Part shown: in pieces, positions 50,330 to 61,412 of the stretch | Position numbering within the stretch: the stretch's first letter is position 1 | Layout: every line of letters begins with the position of its first letter | Origin: Aphelenchoides besseyi | Lineage: Eukaryota; Nematoda; Chromadorea; Rhabditida; Aphelenchoididae | Length of the DNA stretch: 64,000 nucleotides | Reading direction: 5' to 3' | Assembly: GCA_024699855.1 (NCBI GenBank) | Contig: JAMPIQ010000003.1 | Location: 7,006,001 to 7,070,000, forward strand | The notes under the pieces: generated by a model | The model's database searches: none | What the model was told of the DNA's origin: nothing | Seen by the model: the letters and a program-made list of their open reading frames with translations, nothing else | Program-made: the position numbers and the translations under genes

Positions 50330-51180
50330 TATCACATTGAAACGATACATTTATAAAATAATAACACATGAAAATCCGCAAACTATCAAAGTCCGTAAAA
50401 ACCAACAAAATCACTTCAAATTTAAAGGCTTTAAGCCAAAAATAGTAAGGAGAGTGATCAGAGTATGACTACCTTTTTGAGGTGTTTTAGCCTTTAAGTT
50501 TGTTATAATTCACGAAAAAAGGGTATTATTTTGACTGTGGGAATAAGAGGGACGAGGGTGATTGAGCTGAGCCGGAGTCTCAAGTTGGGATGAGAGGATT
50601 TTTGTGATAAAATTGAAGATAATGTACACGATTTGAGGTATTTTATCTTTTTAATTCGCGAAATATGTATAATTTTGTTGATGGGGTTTTGAGGGGTGGG
50701 TGATTGAGCCGGTATTATTAAGTGAAGATAATAGAGATGAATTTAAGAGATATATTTGTGAAAATGAGATTGATACGTTAGCTTATGGCCATTATAAAAT
50801 CGAAGGTTCTAGTTGCAAAGCAAATAACCAGAGGCTGTTGCAAAGCAACTAAAATCGAAGATTCTAATTGAGCAATTAAAATCAGAAACTTATAATTGTA
50901 AAAAGACAATTTTAATGATAACAGTGAAAGTACTAGAGATATACTATTGAAAATACTAAATTTATAACCAGATTTAAATCTTAATTTTTTTAACTTGTAG
51001 AATGTCCTTTTTATTAAGAAAATGTATACTCCATGTTAAAGAAAATATCACATATATTAAGAATTTTGAAGCTTTTGCATGCGAGTGATTTTGACCCTTT
51101 TTATCAAGGAAATGTATACTTGTGTTAAGAAAAACCTACTGTGCTAGAAGCCCCATTTATATATTATTAACAGCCTCCAG
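50330..51180. repeat. AT-rich interval with diverged direct repeats
   Basis: No coding frame. Three repeat sets can be seen. A roughly 90-bp diverged unit (TTGAGGT(G/A)TTTTA..., ending GTGATTGAG..CCGG) occurs near 50475 and 50635. GTTGCAAAGCAA followed by an AAAATCGAAG(G/A)TTCTA stretch occurs twice near 50800-50870. A roughly 40-bp unit (CCTTTTTAT(T/C)AAG(A/G)AAATGTATACT) occurs near 51005 and 51097. These may be relics of non-autonomous elements. The GC content is visibly lower than in the flanking genes. Confidence 0.6.
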
Positions 51181-51252
51181 TGAATTAGAAGATCAGTTAC
51201 ATGAAATAACTCGATTTCCAAAACCTTGGTTCCGACTTCATTTGCTGTCACC

Positions 51253-52223
51253 ATGAGAATCTGCTTCTTTTTCCTGGTTCTCTTCTTTTGTCTCGACGAC
51301 ATTGATGGATCTATTAGCAGTGGTTTCTACAAGTTCTTGAAATTGAAATACGGCAAACAATACGCCGACAATGTTGCTCGAATGGACTACGGACCTATTG
51401 GTTCGTTCGGTGGTGGCAATCATGTTGCTGGACAGAAAACAAAGTGAGAGCATCGACAAAACTAATTCGCTTGTTGCAGAAAAACACCCACAATCTTTGT
51501 TGCTGGTTGGGCCTCCACGGCCTCCTTCTCGTGGCCCGCATATCTGGTTTGGAAGATGCACGGCTACACGAACGCCGAGTTGTACGGCACAACCTACGGT
51601 CTTCCTGCTGGATTGTTCTCGGTTACCTGGGGCTTGAGATGTCAGTTTGTGAATTCCGTAAGCTCATTCTCGTCCTCCACAGCTCTTTTGGCTTGTAGAC
51701 GCGCACACTGATCAAAGCGGTCGCCGAATTCACAAACTCAAAAGTCAACGTCGTGGCCTATTCCATGGGCGGACCCATTTCCAGGAAGGCGATCTTGGGC
51801 GGGAAGTGCGTGGACACCGACGAGGACTTGGGACCGCCGTTGACCAACATAATCGACGTGTATCTCGGAGTCGCCGGAGCCATGAACGGAGCTCTGGCAT
51901 GCAAGATTCCGAACGTCGGCTCGTGTTCTCTGCAGTCGGGGATGAACTGTCACAGCACGTTCATCAAAGACATCAACAAGCAGTCGAGATACGAAGGAGC
52001 GAAAGTCTATGTTTTGCAGTCCATAACCGACCAGGTGGTCGGCTATCGATTGTGCGGAAAACACGCGTCCGAAATCGACGGTGCCAATCGAACAGTGACC
52101 GTAAGTTGACGGCGAAAACAACCAATAGATCGTTTGCAGTTGGTCGGTCTTCTGCATTTGCCCATCTGCACGGTGACTCCCTTCCAACAATACAATCTTG
52201 TGCACAAGGGATCTATTCTTTAA
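51253..52223 (+). CDS. Secreted class-2 lipase (LIPS family)
   Basis: Signal peptide MRICFFFLVLFFCLDDIDGS (an upstream in-frame ATG at 51226 would add nine residues). Mature part: FYKFLKLKYGKQYADNVARM, GPIGSFGGG, TPTIFVAGWAS, WPAYLVWKMHGYTNAELYGT, nucleophile elbow NVVAYSMGG, acid SITDQVVG and a His near the end (QQYNLVHKGSIL). Cysteines in KIPNVGSCSLQSGMNCHSTF probably form disulfides. About 285 residues in four exons, matching nematode class-2 lipases (Lipase_2, LIPS proteins in C. elegans), which are secreted digestive or immune-induced lipases. Stop at 52221-52223. The Ariadne gene starts 242 bp downstream on the same strand. Confidence 0.9.
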
Positions 52224-52464
52224 GTTGTCTGTTTTCGGTTGCAGGAATAAACCGCTTTCAATTGCACTCACGGATTCCCGCCAACACGCTTTAGAGGCGT
52301 CGCAGCGAAGAGGCCAAAAGACACAATCAACGGACACTATTTTCGCTTCGAAAGGTCATTGAACTGCTTTTTCGTTCGCTATTGCCGAGAGTAACCATTC
52401 GTTTTTGCTTCTCAATTTTGTTTTGGCATCCTCCTACGCGTTCTTTCACTTTCCGTGCTTCGAA

Positions 52465-54065
52465 ATGGCCGTCGATTCTGATTTCTCGGACGATGACACG
52501 TATTTCGACAAAAATGAAGTCGTTCAAACAGTCGATCTGCAGATCTCTGACTGTCGAGTGAGTTCTTTTATTGCACTTTCTTTCAATCTTCTTGTAGACC
52601 TTCACATTGAATGGACTGATCGATATCATCAACTCAATTACCAACAACGCCGCTGAAGTTCTCAAAATCAAACCGGAAATCTGCAAACTCATTTTGCCTT
52701 TGTACCACTGGAGCAGTGAGAGTTTGTTGGACAAGTAGGTCCACACACTCAAACATCGCTATCCATCGTCTTTCAGGTTCTACGAAGTGGACAGCAAAAA
52801 GAAGTTCCTCGAGAAACACAACATCTCGATCGACTTTCTGCATTTCCAATTCAATTCGACTCCCGAATATTGTGGCATTTGTTGTGAGACTTCGCAGTTG
52901 GACGGTTTGGGATGCGGTCACTCGTACTGCGGCGGCTGTTGGCGTCGTTATTGTGAAGCAAAAGCAAGTGGGGAAGTGGTTTCATTATTGTTGTTTGTCG
53001 TTTAGATACGCGACGAAGCTCAATGGTTGTTTTCGTGTCCAAATTGCGAACTGCTGATCAACGAAAATGTGATTTTTTGTCTGGTGGACGACGAACAGAT
53101 TTTAAACACATACAAACGACTTCTGATCAACAGTTATGTTTCAACCAACCCACGAATCAAGTGGTGTCCAGCCACTGACTGCATTTTTGCAACCGAAGTC
53201 CCAATTGCCGAGAGTTGTGGGGTTCCATGTCAATGCGGTAACATTTTCTGTTTTGACTGTGGTTCAGAATGGCACGAACCGGCGAGCTGTGATGCACTGA
53301 AGAAGTGGATGAAAATGATGGCAGAAGATCGAGAGTCCATGAAATGGTTGCACATGCACTCGAAACCGTGTCCCAAATGCAAAGTAAGTAGCCGATAGCA
53401 CGATTGAGATTATTTTGCTCAGAGTCCAATCGAAAAGAATGGCGGTTGTGATCATCTACGCTGCAAAAGCTGTAAACACGAATTCTGTTGGTTGTGCATG
53501 GGAAATTGGATCGGACATCGTCAGTGCAATCGCTACAAACAAGCAAACAACGAACAAGATCAGATCAGCGCGGATATTCAACGTTACAGTCACTACAATC
53601 TTCGCTACACGAACCACAAAGCCGCAATAAAAATTCAAGAACAAGTGAGTTTAACCCGAAAGAACGGTTAATTCGGGTATTTAGATGTACGTGATTGTTC
53701 TGGAGAAGATGGAGGCTATTCAGAACGTGCATCAGTATGTTCGATCGGAGACTCAGTTTCTGCAACGAGCATTCGACACGCTTGTCAGAAGCCGTCGAAC
53801 GCTGATGTACTCGTACGTGCTCGCCTTCTACTTGGAGAAGAACAACCAGAGCATGATCTTCGAAGACAACCAAGGAATCCTCGAAGTGACGTTGGAGATG
53901 CTCAGCGAGCTTCTGGAGCGAGAACTCGACTGCGACTTGCGCGACCTAAACCAATGGAAACAAAACGTCCAGGACCAATCTTTTCGTCTGCAACAGCAAC
54001 GAAACAACCTGATCAAGCACGTGAATGCTGGAGTCGAAAACGGCGAACTCAAATCTCGAAGCTAA
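52465..54065 (+). CDS. ari-1: Ariadne-type RBR E3 ubiquitin ligase
   Basis: About 500 residues. An acidic N-terminus (MAVDSDFSDDDTYFDKNEVV) precedes a UBA-like helical region. RING1: CGICCETSQLDGLGCGHSYC..CW. IBR: WCPATDCIFATEV..C.CGNIFCFDCGSEWHEPASC. RING2: CPKCKSPIEKNGGCDHLRCK with the catalytic Cys in GGCDH, then HEFCWLCMGNWIGH. The C-terminal Ariadne domain follows (MEAIQNVHQYVRSETQFLQR; LEVTLEMLSELLERELDCDL). RBR ligases take ubiquitin as a thioester on RING2; Ariadne-1 pairs with UBE2L3-type E2s and neddylated cullins. AATAAA at 54107-54112. The symbol is by homology; an ari-1-like paralogue is possible. Confidence 0.93.
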
Positions 54066-54189
54066 TTGTAGACTCTCACGTTCTCATTTTTTGCAATGTT
54101 TCCCAGAATAAAATAAGTATGACTTTACTGATTTGTTCGGTGATAGGGAGCTTCTGATCGAAGATATTCGTTCTCAATCCGCTTGTCGA

Positions 54190-54560
54190 TCATTCCAATA
54201 CATTAAAACCATAGAGAACCTTAATTACTGAGCTTCTGAAAGATTCTAGAGTCTCGTCAATATCAAACTTCCATGGGCAGAGAGCTTTCTGAGCATTGAA
54301 AACGATCTTGGCAGTGGGTTGCGTGTGGATGTAATCTGAAGGAAAAGACTATTGAACGAAAGAAAAAGACGAGCTGTGCGCATTTCAACCTGAGTTCCTT
54401 CTTTCATACTGCACAGAAGTCTGAATAACAAAAACAAGTGATTGTGCCGAATTGGAATCACCAATCTTATGCAAGTCAACGTCCTTACAAATCGTGTCTT
54501 GTAAACATCAGTAGAGCAAAGCATATGGACTGGCATTTCTACAAGCCACTTTTCTTTCAT
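54190..54560 (-). CDS. Small unknown protein (about 83 aa)
   Basis: Three exons: MPVHMLCSTDVYKTRF (frame open from 54560), TSVQYERRNS, and DYIHTQPTAKIVFNAQKALC-PWKFDIDETLESF to VLYGFNVLE, stop at 54192-54190. Donors and acceptors (GTAAGG, TATTCAG, GTTGAA, CCTTCAG) and phases agree, and the last exon reads as coding. No signal peptide, no recognised domain. It lies just downstream of the DPNYQTLAG repeat gene on the same strand, with an overlapping or adjacent 3' region of the Ariadne gene on the other. Confidence 0.5.
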
Positions 54561-54608
54561 CGACGTTTATTCACGAATCACACACGGAAAAGACAACCAC
54601 AAGCAATC

Positions 54609-55931
54609 TCACTTCTTCTTCTTGTCGGCGCCAAATACATCGTCCTTGACGCCGGCCAACGTCTGATAGTTGGGATCGTGTGTTGCAGCCTTGAACAAGC
54701 GGTCTCAAAGTTCCACAACAACTACCCTTACCTTGGCATCCTTGTTGTCGGGTGCTTTCGGTCCTCCGGCAGCAGCAGCTTTCTTGTCGGCGCCAAACAC
54801 ATCGCCCTTGACGCCGGCCAACGTTTGGTAATTGGGATCGTGAGTTCCCGCCTGAATGACCGATCAGAAGAACTGATTCAATTCAATCACCTTCGCCTCT
54901 TTGTTGTCCGGAGCTTTCGGACCATCTTTCTTCTCCGCGACTGGTGCAGCGGCCTTCTTGTCCGCTCCGAAGACATCTTGTCCCATGCCGGCCAAAGTCT
55001 GGTAGTTTGGATCGTGTGTTCCTGAAACATACGACTACTCAACAGTAGCATTCGTCAGCTAGAAACCCGCAATTCCGCCTTGAGCCGGTACTTTCGGTCC
55101 GTCCTTCTTCTCTTCCTTCTTTTCGCCGTCTTTCTTGTCCGCTCCGAAGACATCTTGTCCCATGCCTGCCAAAGTCTAAATCCGCGTCGAATGGGCCCAA
55201 CCTGCAAATGTCAAACCTGGTAGTTTGGATCGTGGGTGCCTACAAGAATTGAGCATCAGGCTGCTTCGATCTTGCGTCACTCACCGGCAATACCGCCCTG
55301 AGCCGGAGCCTTCGGTCCGTCTTTGTTCGCAGGAGCCGGAGCTGCTCCACCCGCCTTGTCCTTACCGAAAACATCCTGACCCATTCCTGCCAACGTTTGG
55401 TAATTGGGATCATGAGTTCCTGAAAACTGAGCGTAGCCCGCAGACTCATTCGATACTACCCGCAATTCCACCGACTGCTGGGGCTTTCGGGCCGTTATTT
55501 GCAACGGCTGGTTGAGCTGGAGCAGCTGCGGGCGCTTTCTTGTCGGCCCCAAAGACTTCAGGTCCCATTCCGGCCAATGTTTGGTAGTTCGGATCGTGAG
55601 TGCCTGAAACGGCCCCAATGAAACCAACGACCTTCAATCCACCACTCACCGGCCATTCCACCACCAGCTGGCGCCTTTGGTCCATCGACTGGTGCTGCTA
55701 AAACAATAATGCACAGTTCAATTGCGATGATTGGATCTCACGAGACGCCGCTGGGGCTGGCGAGGCGCCGTTGTTGGTATCGCCGGGCGGTTGGCTTGCA
55801 CCCGTGACGGGTTGATCTCCGGGTGTCGCGCCCATTGCACTTGCGGGAACAGCTTTCGGAATTCCACTTGGATCAGCAACATCGGGCGGATTCTCGCCGG
55901 TAGCACCGTTCTTTTTCTTCTTCAAGCTCAT
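54609..55931 (-). CDS. DPNYQTLAG repeat protein (six repeats)
   Basis: ATG at 55931 (MSLKKKKNGATGENPPDVAD) with a Pro/Ala/Gly-rich first exon and a small exon (DGPKAPAGGGMAG). Six repeats follow, about one per exon: GTHDPNYQTLAG(M/V)xxDVFGADKK plus a linker such as DGPKAPAQGGIAG. The last is ATHDPNYQTLAGVKDDVFGA then DKKKK, stop at 54611-54609. The fourth repeat is split by an extra intron inside NYQ/TLAG. No signal peptide or TM. I do not know the function. The exon-per-repeat layout shows growth by exon duplication, and the regular short acid/Lys motif suggests a binding scaffold. Its first 66 coding bases recur at 66-1. Confidence 0.85.
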
Positions 55932-56911
55932 TACATCAACGAATTCATCTGTGCACTTACACTCTTTTTGCAGTTGAGAATCACGTACGACGTTGATGCA
56001 GCGCTGAAGAGCAAACTGGTGGCTACTTGAGCACACGAAACGATCATCAGATTGTTCGGTTCCATGGTTCAAAGCGGAGAAACGAAAAGCGACTGTTCGA
56101 CACTGAAGAAGACACCCGAGTGACTGGAGGATTGAAGGAAATTGGCGGACTTGGAACCTCGTTTATGCAAAGTCTGCAGTTTGCATCAGAGAACAAGTTG
56201 CATCGCAGGGTTACAGGTCCACAGTTTCTGTTCACATCAACATGCGCAAAGATTGCCGTTTTCTTTGTCTGAGTTCTTGTTTCAAGAGCGATCGAAACAA
56301 CGGATTGTTTTGAACTAATCAGAAAGATCAATTCAACGGTACAATTAGTCCTGACATCACTTTCAATGAAGCTGCGACCAGAGGATCAAATCCGTTACTT
56401 CAACAGACACTCCAGAGCCCGTTGAACACTAACTGAAACGTCGTAGTCGTGAGTGGGTTCTAACAAACGGAATTAGATGCGAGTTGTGTACAAATGGACA
56501 CAAACGCGGATTGAAGCTAACGATTGTTGTCTAATTGATGAATGGTTGTTCGGGTTCTTGTTCTGTACCCATTCCAAGCCACAGATCGAAGAGAGTAATC
56601 GGCTAGCCAAATTAAGTTCTCGAATTATTTCGCAGCACCCAAAACCAATCAATCTACTTAACGGTTATTCAATGGCCTTTGGATAAACAAGACTAAGTCA
56701 TCGATTGTTGCTTTTCGCAATCAACTCCTTTTGGATATTTGTGGTCCACAAACGAGCACTCGTTCTCTACTATTGAGCGAAGCAATGAAGTCGACAACAT
56801 CTGATTCAAACGCACTTCTATTTCGGGTCATTGAGGACTGCAAACAGTAAAAGAAATTCAGAAATCAAAAATACGTCTTTCGTGAGCAATTAACAGATTA
56901 AACAAAAAGAT

Positions 56912-56983
56912 TAGCAGCGAGTGGTTTCGATCCACCGACCTCTGGGTTATGGGCCCAGCACGCTTCCACTGCGCCACGCTGCT
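56912..56983 (-). tRNA. Initiator tRNA-Met (CAT), copy B
   Basis: 72-nt cloverleaf with the same sequence as 1047-1118: A1:U72 start, GGGCCCATAACCC anticodon arm, TCGAAAC T-loop. The flanking bases differ by a few substitutions while the tRNA itself shows none. Confidence 0.95.
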
Positions 56984-57190
56984 CACATTTTTCTTCGCCT
57001 CGAAACTCCCTTATATTGCTAGTTGGCTTCGATGATGGAATCAACTAGCAAGTATCGCGTGTTAGCCAATAAATTGGGAGCTTGCTAGGATCCTTCTTGC
57101 ATCAAATTGCAATGGTCAATTGTTTAATCTTCGCGTTTCCCAAAGTTTATTTTCTTCTCAACGCAACCGGAACAAGAAGTGAGGTGGAGA

Positions 57191-59697
57191 TCAAGCACCG
57201 GTAGTAACACGAATGGTGGTCGGCAAACTCGAACTCTCAGACGACGGGGACATGACAGCCGGCGACGGGCTTTCCGGAACGTACTCCTAAAACATTGGGA
57301 TTACTTGATTGTGAGTTCATTCCTAAGCACCTTCAATTCGGCAATCAACTTCTTCAAAGACGAATCGCAGTTCTTGGGAGTCGGCGATCGACAACGCAAC
57401 TTCAACGACTTGCAAACCACCTAAAAACGTGAGTATTGTTCGGCCGAGACAACCAACCGTTTTGTCCTTTTGAAAAACGTAGACACTGCACTTGTTGCAA
57501 CCATTCGCACCAAAATTCGACCCCTTTCCCGAGCAACCGCCGACGCACGAAGGATCACAAAGCACACATTGGGTTCCGTTCTTGTAGTAACCAGATGGAC
57601 ATTCCGTGGCATTGGCAGCGCAAGAGAACAGGTCGGGTTGATTGAAGATGAGAGCTTTCTGCAATCAATGGCCTAAAGTGGCAAATCGACCAATAATAAC
57701 TCACGTCATTGCATTGAGTGCAACCCCAAGAAGCTTTGCCCAAACTCTGACTGCAATTGCCCGCACATCCCTCGTAGCAGTCGGCAGTTGCGTTCATTTC
57801 ACTGGTGAACGGCAAGAGTCCTTGGTTCTTCGCGCTGTCGCGGGCACGGATCAGATCAGCGTCCAGTTTCTGTTCTGCGCCCGGATCGAATCCTGGGTTG
57901 TCGCCGACATTCTTCTTACCACCGAGTTTCTTCAAACTGCCCAAATCGATGCTGGTCAAATTCGAATTGTCGTTCAAATTGAAGTCGCTGGAAGACCACA
58001 TTGACACTCGCGCTGACAACTCACCCAACAATTTGAACGGTCGATTTCAAGAGTTCAACAGCCCCACCGAGACCACGAACGCGAACATTGCCGTAGAAGG
58101 CGGGAATCTGCGAGAGTTGATCGGTGATGGCGCTATTCTGCTCCGTTTTGACCAAAGTCGACGGAGTGATATCGACGTTTCCGGTCATAATACGACATGC
58201 ACGCGACTCGTCAGCATCAGAGCGTTTCATTTCACTAGTAGTCGCGTAGTTCACCGAGCCCATTACAGCACAAGCTAAATAGTCCCACCAACTAGAAAGC
58301 AGCGACTCTCGGCGAACACTCACTTGTGTCACAGCTTTCCTTTCCCGTATCGAACTTGCCATTCTCGAACGACCACGCACACGGGACACACGAACCGTCC
58401 ACCATGTTCAACGTTTGACGAAACGGACACTCAAAAGCACAGTTGTTTTCGGATCGAACAAATGGAGCTGAAAACACAAGAATTGTACGAGTTCACAGCT
58501 GAAGACTCACCGTCACACGTATCGTTCTTGCTCTTGATGCAAACGAGTCCAATGCGCAAGTTGAGATCGCAGATTTCACAAGAAGCAGCAAAATCGTTCC
58601 AATAACGCGGAGTATGCGATGCATCGGGTTTGCACGACTGAATGCAATCAATCGATGAACACAATCCAACTTACCGAACAACGTTTACGACCTTCGCCTC
58701 CCTTCAACGGATTCAGCTCGTAGACACAGCCATGTTCACACTCTTCCGGACAACACTCGTCGCCATCCGGAACTTTCAAGCCCGGGAAATTGGCGATGAT
58801 CGAAGTTCGTTGTCGAGCAATGCACTTCTTGTCGTATTGGAAGACGTATTTGCCAGCAAGTCCCGCCATCTCATCGAACTGAAAACAACCAAGTTATGAG
58901 TCGGAGCCACTTAGTTCGAACTCACAGTCAAAACACCGCTCTCAGACATGTTCGTAATCTTGATTCCACCGCCGGTTGTTCCGTCCAATACCGTCTTCAC
59001 GATCTCGCTCTTTCGCACCCACTGGCCATTCTCGAGTTCCGATCGAAAGCTGCAGATCTGAAGATCTTTCACTGCAATACACTAACATCAACTCAGATTC
59101 TAGCCCAAACTCACAATCCAAAGTCTCCGCACGAAATCCACCAGACCAATTCGAACTCTTCGCACTCGCGTACTCCAACACCAGGTCACAACCGTTCCAC
59201 TTGTTTCCACCAGCAATGTAAGTCAGTCCATACATGTCAACGAAACGCAGCTCCCCGTAGTCACCAACTCGAACGTACAGATAACCAGAAATCTAAACTG
59301 TAACATGCATTCGGGAACATAAGGACGAAAACCGACTGTTCGCGTAATGTTGGAGCCATAGCCAACGGTGCCGTCCTCGCCTCCCGAAAACGCTACAACC
59401 AACTTCTTTGTACTCAAATCATACTCCAAGTTGCCGTGAATGTGGAAGCAGCCGGCGAAGAAACGATCGACGAGAGTCTGATTCAACACGAACAATTTCT
59501 GGTCTTCCGAAAGCTGAGCCGGTGGCAAATAAGTTCCCGGACAAACGTTTCCCACTGAAAGCAAACAACACAAACTGCCAGTCAGAGACCTCAAACTCAC
59601 AGTTGTTGACGTTGAAGAAGTCGCCATCCGGTTCGAGAACCTGGGCAGCAGTCAAGACGACACTCCACGTCCATAGAAGCCAATGGACGAAGCGCAT
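57191..59697 (-). CDS. Secreted EGFR-like ectodomain without kinase, copy B (open)
   Basis: Multi-exon gene, ATG at 59697. Signal peptide MRFVHWLLWTWSVVLTAAQ; L1 (CPGTYLPPAQLSEDQ; GNLEYDLSTKKL; ISGYLYVRVGDYGELRFVDM); furin-like region (DECCPEECEHGCVYELNP; NDFAASCEICDLNL; CAFECPFRQTLNMVDGSCVP); L2 (CRIMTGNVDITPS; IPAFYGNVRVRGLGG; NSNLTSIDLGSLKKLGG); second Cys-rich region (CYEGCAGNC; ECPSGYYKNGTQCVLCDPSC; CVGGCSGKGSNFGANGCNKC). It then runs into a lysine-rich piece and a Ser/Pro tail (EYVPESPSPAVMSPSSESSS) with stop at 57193-57191. L1-CR1-L2-CR2 is the EGFR (LET-23) ectodomain order. Absence of TM and kinase suggests a soluble binding protein or decoy for EGF-like ligands (inference). Confidence 0.82.
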
Positions 59698-59928
59698 CGT
59701 CAGAGTCAATCGAGCAGCGGCAACAGCAGTCAAGAGCAGCCGATCAGCAGAAAGCACAAGGCAGCAACTGATCATCGTAAGTCAACGGCTCTTTCATTCG
59801 AACAAATTAGCGATTCACTTTCATCCCAATTTCTGATCAACAACATTTAATGAACCGCCATCGCTGGTCTACGTCAGAGACATTTCAATCGTTTATTGCC
59901 ACACAAACAATCATACGAGTATTTCTCA

Positions 59929-60897
59929 TCACAAGCAATTCGGAAGTCCCGGCTCTTCGGGATCATGAACCGGCGAGTAGGCGGCACGAGCAGTTCGCGG
60001 TCCAGAAACCACTGACGAACATTTGGATCGACTTCTCTGCTTCGACAGATCACCAGAACTCCTTCTCGGTTTCACAGCTTCCAATTCATTCAAACGCATC
60101 GACTGACTGTGCATTTTGCCGCCAACATTGGTGAACGAACATATGCGTGGCCTTTCGCTTCCGACGATCTCCGACGACAACGGTGTCGGTTTGGCGTAAA
60201 TTGGCGCTGTTCCACCCGTCAAGGCACGAGTGAACGTACGCGATGCATCTGCTCCTTCAAGAGTGTTCAAGTGTTGATGCTGAAACTCAATTCCAGTCGC
60301 CTACTCAAGAAACAACTCACCGATCCAACACGATTCATTTCGACAATCTCCGATTCGGAGACCTGTGGCAACTGAACCGAGCAAGCGGTAGAGCGACTTG
60401 GCGGAATCACAATGATACTCGAATTGTCGGTTCCGGTCATCGAACTGCCTACGGACGAGTTCTTCTGCAAACCGTTCAGTTCGGCTCTCCAACCATCCAC
60501 TTACTTTCGCTTCCTGAACACTCGATTGAACATAACGACGCTGTGACGGAAAATGACCATCGGCGTAGATCACACGATCGAATCGACCCTCACTGATTAT
60601 CCACAAACAGCCGTAGAAGACAACGAAAACGAGAATTACAATCACTATCAACACCGCCGAACTTCCGGGCTCCGCTTCCTGCTCAGCTGTACGATCCGTG
60701 ACCGTAGTTAAATTAAAGCGTTTATTGGCGAAAGTGTTAAAGGAAACAACGACAAGCCGACTCGGATCCGCGCTCGCTGGGAAGCGATGCGGATGAAAAG
60801 TTGTCGGAGTGAGGATTTGGCCGCGGCGGACACAGCTATCAACCACAGAACAAACATCTTCGAACGACAAGTTTTTTAGAGGCAGTTTAATCTTCAC
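59929..60897 (-). CDS. Single-pass membrane protein, Ser-rich tail, copy B
   Basis: Same transmembrane helix and tail as copy A (ends EEPGLPNCL at 59931-59929). The 5' end differs. A frame open from 60897 adds about 70 residues (MKIKLPLKNLSFEDVCSVVD ... NLTTVTDRTAEQEAEPGSS) before the helix. Alternatively, an ATG at about 60857 in another frame gives a good signal peptide (MFVLWLIAVSAAA) that must be spliced, for example GCT/GTGTCC to GAGCAG/GAAGCG, to reach the helix. I cannot choose between them. The cytoplasmic tail is rich in Ser and basic residues (KPRRSSGDLSKQRSRSKCSS) and looks like a phosphorylation target. Confidence 0.6.
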
Positions 60898-61120
60898 TTA
60901 TCCCATTAAAATACAATCGCTTAGCAAAATTTGAGAAGTTGCCAGTTTGGAAAGTGTTTTGAAAAATAATGACAAGTTACCCGGACAAGAATACAGGGTG
61001 TCCCAGCTGAAATCCTCATTTTTACACGCTTATAACTTTTTTATGTTGAACCGATTTTCATGAAACTTTTCTTGTTGAATAGCCTGAAGTTGGCATTTTT
61101 GTTTCATATCAAATTTGATA

Positions 61121-61229
61121 TGTTACGGCATTATTGTCGAATCGGCATTTTTGTAAAAATGCCGGCACAATTGTGAAATTACACATTTCTACCTTAAATC
61201 TCCAGTTTTAGTTTAAATTACTAGTAAAC
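61121..61229 (+). repeat. Left terminal inverted repeat
   Basis: 109 bp, begins TGTTACGGCATTATTGTCGA and ends in TTACTAGTAAAC. It contains a palindromic core (GGCATTTTTGTAAAAATGCC). It is the reverse complement of 63445-63553 with one visible substitution. Confidence 0.9.
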
Positions 61230-61412
61230 TAAGACAACCAAGCATGCTGATCATGAGTTTTTATGCGAACAGTCAAAAATTATTAAATCATGAACCGTAG
61301 TAAATCAAGAAAGTAAGCGAACTGAGAGAAAGAAAGTAAATTAACAAAAAAATGAAGTAAAAGTGAATTAACTGGGTTGATCATTATTTGAACACGTATG
61401 CGACTTGTGACA

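Larger units (their letters stand above)
55866..60872. repeat. Segmental duplication, copy B
   Basis: Aligns to 1-4860 in direct orientation. The register is constant (55865) past the tRNA, then shifts by +1, -2 and -1 at single small indels, and finally by +149 where this copy has extra sequence at about 60690-60838. The match continues left of 55866 only if copy A extends outside the window. After 60872 the two copies share nothing. Confidence 0.97.

Noticed and set aside
60993..61006. CAGGGTGTCCCAG as the end of a second DNA transposon
   Set aside because: It resembles known element ends, but no matching inverted end or coding region is visible in the window.
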